Below, piece by piece: positions 6,041 to 9,191 of a stretch of 9,191 nucleotides of DNA. How positions within the stretch are numbered: the first letter of the stretch is position 1; each line of letters begins with the position of its first letter. Origin of the DNA: an uncultured Mycoplasmatota bacterium (GTDB lineage: Bacteria; Bacillota_I; Bacilli_A; RF39; UBA660); contig CANSDD010000066.1 in the NCBI GenBank assembly GCA_947645535.1, positions 1 to 9,191 of the forward strand, given 5' to 3'. The notes under the pieces are model-generated. The model was not told where the DNA came from, searched no databases, and saw nothing but the letters and a program-made list of their open reading frames with translations. Both the position numbers and the translations under genes were made by a program.

Positions 6041-6103
6041 AAATTGTGAGAAAAGTTAAGGATTTTGACATAGAAATGTGGTATCTTTTATTGAGGTGAT
6101 AAA

Positions 6104-6778
6104 ATGATATCAAAGTTATATCAAGAAAAAAAGAGTATCATACTAATTATTGGTGTGATATTCTTTTTGATTATTTTATTTATTTTTAATTTATTTTCAG
6201 AAGAAAAAGAGGTAGAAATTCCACTTTTAGAAGAAAAGGAAGAAATAGTAGAGATAGCATCAACAATCAGAATTGATATTAAAGGGGCTGTTAATAATCC
6301 AGGAGTATATGAATTAGATAAAAATTCTAGAGTATTAGATGCAATAGAGAAAAGTGGAGGCTTTTTAGAGAGTGCTGATACAAGTACTATCAATTTGAGT
6401 AAAAAATTAGAAGATGAAATGGTTATTATTATTTATACAAGGGAGGAAATCAATGCATTTAAGGAAAATGATATAAGAGAAAACAAAGTAGAAAATACTT
6501 GTATTTGTCCAAAAATAGAAAATAATGCTTGTATTAAGGAGGCAACAACAAATTATGAAACTAATATAGAAATAGAAGAAGGTCCTAAGATTGTATCTTT
6601 GAATAATGGCACTTTAAGTGATTTTGAATCGCTTTCTGGAATTGGAAGTGCGAAAGCAGAAGCAATTATAGCTTATAGAGAAGAACATGGAGGATTTACT
6701 TCTATTGAAGAGATAATGGAAGTAAAAGGAATTGGAGAAAAAATATTTGAAAAAATTAAAGATTATCTTACACTCTAA
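6104..6778 (+). CDS. comEA: Competence protein ComEA, DNA receptor for transformation
   Basis: Membrane-anchored double-stranded DNA-binding protein that delivers DNA to the ComEC channel during natural transformation. The 224 residues show one transmembrane segment at about 12-31 with the rest outside, a SLBB domain at about 55-112 (IDIKGAVNNPGVYELD is typical), a linker with Cys133, Cys135 and Cys143, and a C-terminal pair of helix-hairpin-helix motifs at about 165-224 (LSGIGSAKAEAIIAYREEHGGF and VKGIGEKIFEKI). This is the standard Gram-positive ComEA order. The HhH lead-in reads SLNNGT where INLNTA is usual. GAGGTGAT lies 3 bp before the ATG. comEC overlaps its end, so the two form one unit. 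Confidence 0.95.
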   Translation: MISKLYQEKKSIILIIGVIFFLIILFIFNLFSEEKEVEIPLLEEKEEIVEIASTIRIDIKGAVNNPGVYELDKNSRVLDAIEKSGGFLESADTSTINLSKKLEDEMVIIIYTREEINAFKENDIRENKVENTCICPKIENNACIKEATTNYETNIEIEEGPKIVSLNNGTLSDFESLSGIGSAKAEAIIAYREEHGGFTSIEEIMEVKGIGEKIFEKIKDYLTL

Positions 6779-8807
6779 TTTCTTTTTGTATTTTCTTTTT
6801 ATACTTGCATTTCTCTATATTAGTTATTCATTTTGTTTTTTGAAGTCTCATTATATTGGAGATGAAACAGTATTTAGAGGAGTTATTTTATCTAAAAAAG
6901 AAGATAGTAATAAAGTAACATTAGAGATAAAAGCATTAGAAAAATTACTTGTAACTTGTTATGAAGAAGAAAATATAGAACAAGTAAAACAATTTCAAGT
7001 AGGAGATATAATAGAAGTAAAGGGTACCTTGAGTAAGCCAAGTAAAAATAGTAACTTTAATTTATTTAATTATGAAACTTATTTAAAAGGAAAACAAATT
7101 TTTTGGCTAGTAAATGCGTCACATTTTACACAAATCAAAAAAGGTAATATATTTTATCAAATAAAAAGTGCGGTTATAAATAGAATAAAGAGCTATAAAA
7201 ATTCTTCTTTTTTGATGGCTTTTATTTTAGGTGATAGTTCTTATTTAGAAGAAAAAACGATGTATCAAGAGCTTGGAATTAGTCATTTGTTTGCTGTTTC
7301 AGGTATGCATGTTGCTTTTTTAACTGGAGTGTTATTTTGGATAGGTAGCAGAATAAGCAAAAAGAAGTTAAGAGTATTTTTTTTAATTTCTATATTATTA
7401 GGTTTTTATATCTGGCTACTATATGATAGTGCATCAGCAAATAGAGCTTATTTGTTATTTCTATTTTCTTATTTGAATAAACATTATAAGTTTGGTTTTT
7501 CTTCTTTAAAATTACTTGGTTTTGTATTTTTAATTTTAATATTTAGAAATCCATTTGTAATTTTACAAACAGGTTTTTTATTTAGTTTTTTAATTTGTTT
7601 TTTCTTAATGATACAGAAAAGAGAAGTAGAAACTTCATATTTGAAAATGCTATTTATGACTTCTCTTTTAGCGAGTATTATAAGTTTTCCATTATCAGTT
7701 TATGAATTTCATCAATTTTATTTTGGTTCTATTATGTGTAATATGATTGCTGTTCCATTTGTATCTTTTCTGTTGTTTCCATTGTCTTTTTTATGTTTTG
7801 TATTTCCTTGTTTTCATATTCTGTTAACGAATTTAATATCTTTCTTTCATTTTTTGTTACAGTTATTTAGTAATCTTTCCTTTCTAAAAGTAGTATTTAA
7901 AGCAGTTCCAATATTTGTAATTATACTTTACTATTGTTTATTATTGCTAGCATTTAAGCATAGTAAAAAATGGTTAATCTTATTTTTTATTTTCGCATGT
8001 ATTCATTTTTCTCTACCTTATCTAGATAATCATTATTATATTGATATGATTGATGTAGGACAAGGGGACTCTATACTGATTCGTTTTCCTCATTTATCAA
8101 AAATAGTTTTAATTGATACAGGAGGAAGATTATCATATGGAAATGAAAAGCTGGTATATACTTCACAAGTAGATACTATTCTGCTTCCATATTTTAAAAC
8201 TTTAGGTGTAACTAAAATAGATGTTTTAATTTTAACACATGGAGATTATGATCATATGGGAAATGCAATAAACTTAGTAAATAATTTTAAAGTAGAAAAT
8301 GTGGTATTAAATTGTGGCTCTCATAATGATTTAGAAAATGAATTTATAAAAGTATTGAATAAGAAAAAGATGAAATATTATAGTTGTATGAAAGAATTAA
8401 CTATAAAAGATAATAAATTCTATTTTTTAAATACTAAAGAATATGATAATGAAAATGATAATTCGAGTGTTATTTATACGGAATTAAATCATTATAAGTT
8501 TTTGTTTATGGGAGATGCATCTAGTGTAACTGAAAAAGAAATACTTTCTAAATACAATCTTGCTAATATTGATGTACTTAAAGTTGGTCATCATGGTTCT
8601 AAAACAAGTAGTAGTAAAAAATTTATAGATGCTATAAATCCTAAATATTCTTTAATCTCAGTTGGTAAAAATAATAGATATGGTCATCCAAATAAAGAGG
8701 TGTTAGATATTTTGTCACATTCTAAAATATATAGAACTGATTTAAATGGTGGGATAGAAATAAAATTAAATAAGAATAGTTATAAAATTAAAACTTGTAG
8801 TCCATAG
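6747..8807 (+). CDS. comEC: ComEC/Rec2 competence DNA channel with metallo-beta-lactamase domain
   Basis: Forms the membrane pore through which single-stranded DNA enters during transformation; its beta-lactamase-like domain is proposed to degrade the non-entering strand. From the TTG at 6747 the protein has 686 residues: N-terminal membrane helices, an OB-like DUF4131 region at about 40-130, the competence core at about 150-410 (FILGDSSYLEE, ISHLFAVSGMHVAFLTG, many helices), and the MBL domain from about 432. MBL motifs are DVGQGDS at 436-442, IDTGG, THGDYDHMG at 497-505, MGD near 590 and GHHGS at 614-618, so the metal site looks intact. No ATG is available. The TTG at 6747 has GGAG 9 bp upstream; the TTG at 6732 has AAGGA only 1 bp away and is less likely. 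It overlaps comEA by 32 bp. A decayed gene, not holA, follows. Confidence 0.94.
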   Translation: MKKLKIILHSNFFLYFLFILAFLYISYSFCFLKSHYIGDETVFRGVILSKKEDSNKVTLEIKALEKLLVTCYEEENIEQVKQFQVGDIIEVKGTLSKPSKNSNFNLFNYETYLKGKQIFWLVNASHFTQIKKGNIFYQIKSAVINRIKSYKNSSFLMAFILGDSSYLEEKTMYQELGISHLFAVSGMHVAFLTGVLFWIGSRISKKKLRVFFLISILLGFYIWLLYDSASANRAYLLFLFSYLNKHYKFGFSSLKLLGFVFLILIFRNPFVILQTGFLFSFLICFFLMIQKREVETSYLKMLFMTSLLASIISFPLSVYEFHQFYFGSIMCNMIAVPFVSFLLFPLSFLCFVFPCFHILLTNLISFFHFLLQLFSNLSFLKVVFKAVPIFVIILYYCLLLLAFKHSKKWLILFFIFACIHFSLPYLDNHYYIDMIDVGQGDSILIRFPHLSKIVLIDTGGRLSYGNEKLVYTSQVDTILLPYFKTLGVTKIDVLILTHGDYDHMGNAINLVNNFKVENVVLNCGSHNDLENEFIKVLNKKKMKYYSCMKELTIKDNKFYFLNTKEYDNENDNSSVIYTELNHYKFLFMGDASSVTEKEILSKYNLANIDVLKVGHHGSKTSSSKKFIDAINPKYSLISVGKNNRYGHPNKEVLDILSHSKIYRTDLNGGIEIKLNKNSYKIKTCSP

Positions 8808-8818
8808 AAAGGAAATTT

Positions 8819-9191
8819 ATGAATTATTATAATGAAATAAAGAATGAATTAATAATAGAAAAGTAAAAAGTTATTCAATTAACAGAAGTGATTTAGATAC
8901 ATATTATAGGGTTGGTAAATTATTATCAGATGCAGGAAATCAATATGGAGAAAGTGTAATCAAAGATTATTCTATAAGATTAACTAATGACTTGGGCAAG
9001 GGATATAGTCTAAGAAATTTAAGAAATATGAGACAGTTTTATAAGGTATTGCAGAAATGGCAGAGACTGTCTGCCAAATTAAGTTAGAGTCATTATTGTG
9101 AAATACTTTGGTTTGATAATAATAAATTTTATTATTATAACGCGTTGTGCTAGTTGAAATTTAATACATTAGAAATGGCAGTAGAACCACC
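8819..9191 (+). pseudogene. Decayed DUF1016/YhcG-type (PDDEXK nuclease family) gene
   Basis: An ATG with AAAGGA upstream opens MNYYNEIKNELI but stops at TAA 8864-8866. A second frame then carries the expected continuation: KVKSYSINRSDL, YYRVGKLLSDAG, RLTNDLGKGYSLRNLRNMRQFYK and KWQRLSAKLS. A TAG at 9085-9087 falls where the family has Trp, and the same frame goes on with SHYCEILWFDN. These blocks follow the N-terminal domain of DUF1016 (YhcG) proteins, nuclease-fold proteins often found with mobile DNA or restriction genes. So there is at least one frameshift near 8860 and one nonsense mutation, and similarity fades after about 9140. The C-terminal nuclease domain is not seen before the window ends. 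It begins 11 bp behind comEC. The family call is confident; its history is inferred. Confidence 0.8.

Noticed and set aside
6065..6092. Perfect TTGACA between the prepilin gene and comEA
   Set aside because: No -10 box stands 16-18 bp downstream (TTATTG or TATTGA only), so I do not call a separate comEA promoter.
6121..6393. Open frame on the minus strand within comEA
   Set aside because: Antisense shadow of the comEA coding sequence; Ser-rich reading typical of an AT-rich reverse frame.
6732..6746. TTG at 6732 as the comEC start
   Set aside because: The purine-rich AAGGA is only 1 bp away, too close; TTG at 6747 has GGAG 9 bp upstream. The difference is five residues.
4422..8807. A new competence or surface system made of the whole plus-strand block
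   Set aside because: ComEA, ComEC, prepilin and FtsW-type proteins are all known families; apart from the unusual pairing, nothing in the sequence shows a new mechanism.
9130..9191. A second coding fragment at the right edge
   Set aside because: About 12 codons are open after a stop near 9154, too short and without clear similarity to assign before the window ends.

Overview
The window looks like chromosomal DNA from a low-GC, endospore-forming Firmicute of the Bacilli/Erysipelotrichia kind. The forespore sigma factor SigG and a YjcZ-type Gly/Tyr-rich small protein point to sporulation. The AT-rich sequence, strong AGGAGG/AGGTGAT ribosome binding sites and TGA used as a stop codon (end of the ftsW-type gene) fit a Firmicute with the standard bacterial code rather than a Mycoplasma with code 4. 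The arylsulfotransferase-family protein is a type also known from gut Firmicutes, so a host-gut origin is possible, but that is inference.

Left edge (1-166): a broken C-terminal scrap of an RHS/YD-repeat protein, followed by a good intrinsic terminator. Left block (173-4349, mainly minus strand): sigG; a divergent small PRC-barrel gene of the YlmC/YmxH family; then an apparent operon read right to left, peptide deformylase followed by a membrane-anchored arylsulfotransferase-family protein. The ylmC and arylsulfotransferase genes converge on one hairpin that can end transcription from both sides. A gap of about 370 bp (3801-4172) holds no gene but contains a palindrome, an imperfect inverted repeat and a terminator. 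It is followed by the small spore protein gene.

Right block (4422-8807, plus strand): a clear sigma-A-type promoter drives an FtsW/RodA/SpoVE-family glycosyltransferase. A type IV prepilin-like gene overlaps its stop codon by 4 nt. Next come comEA and comEC, the DNA receptor and membrane channel of natural transformation, which also overlap. Prepilin, ComEA and ComEC together suggest DNA-uptake capacity, but one prepilin is not a full pilus operon and the prepilin's link to competence is inferred.

Right edge (8819-9191): a decayed DUF1016/YhcG-type nuclease gene with a frameshift and an in-frame nonsense codon lies 11 bp behind comEC, where many Firmicutes carry holA. Both edges therefore carry gene debris around a conserved housekeeping core. 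I see no tRNA, rRNA, CRISPR array, intact insertion sequence or clearly new multi-gene system. The most interesting items are the ftsW-prepilin coupling, the extracytoplasmic cysteines in several surface proteins, the substituted SigG residue near the site used by the anti-sigma factor Gin, and the orphan palindrome.
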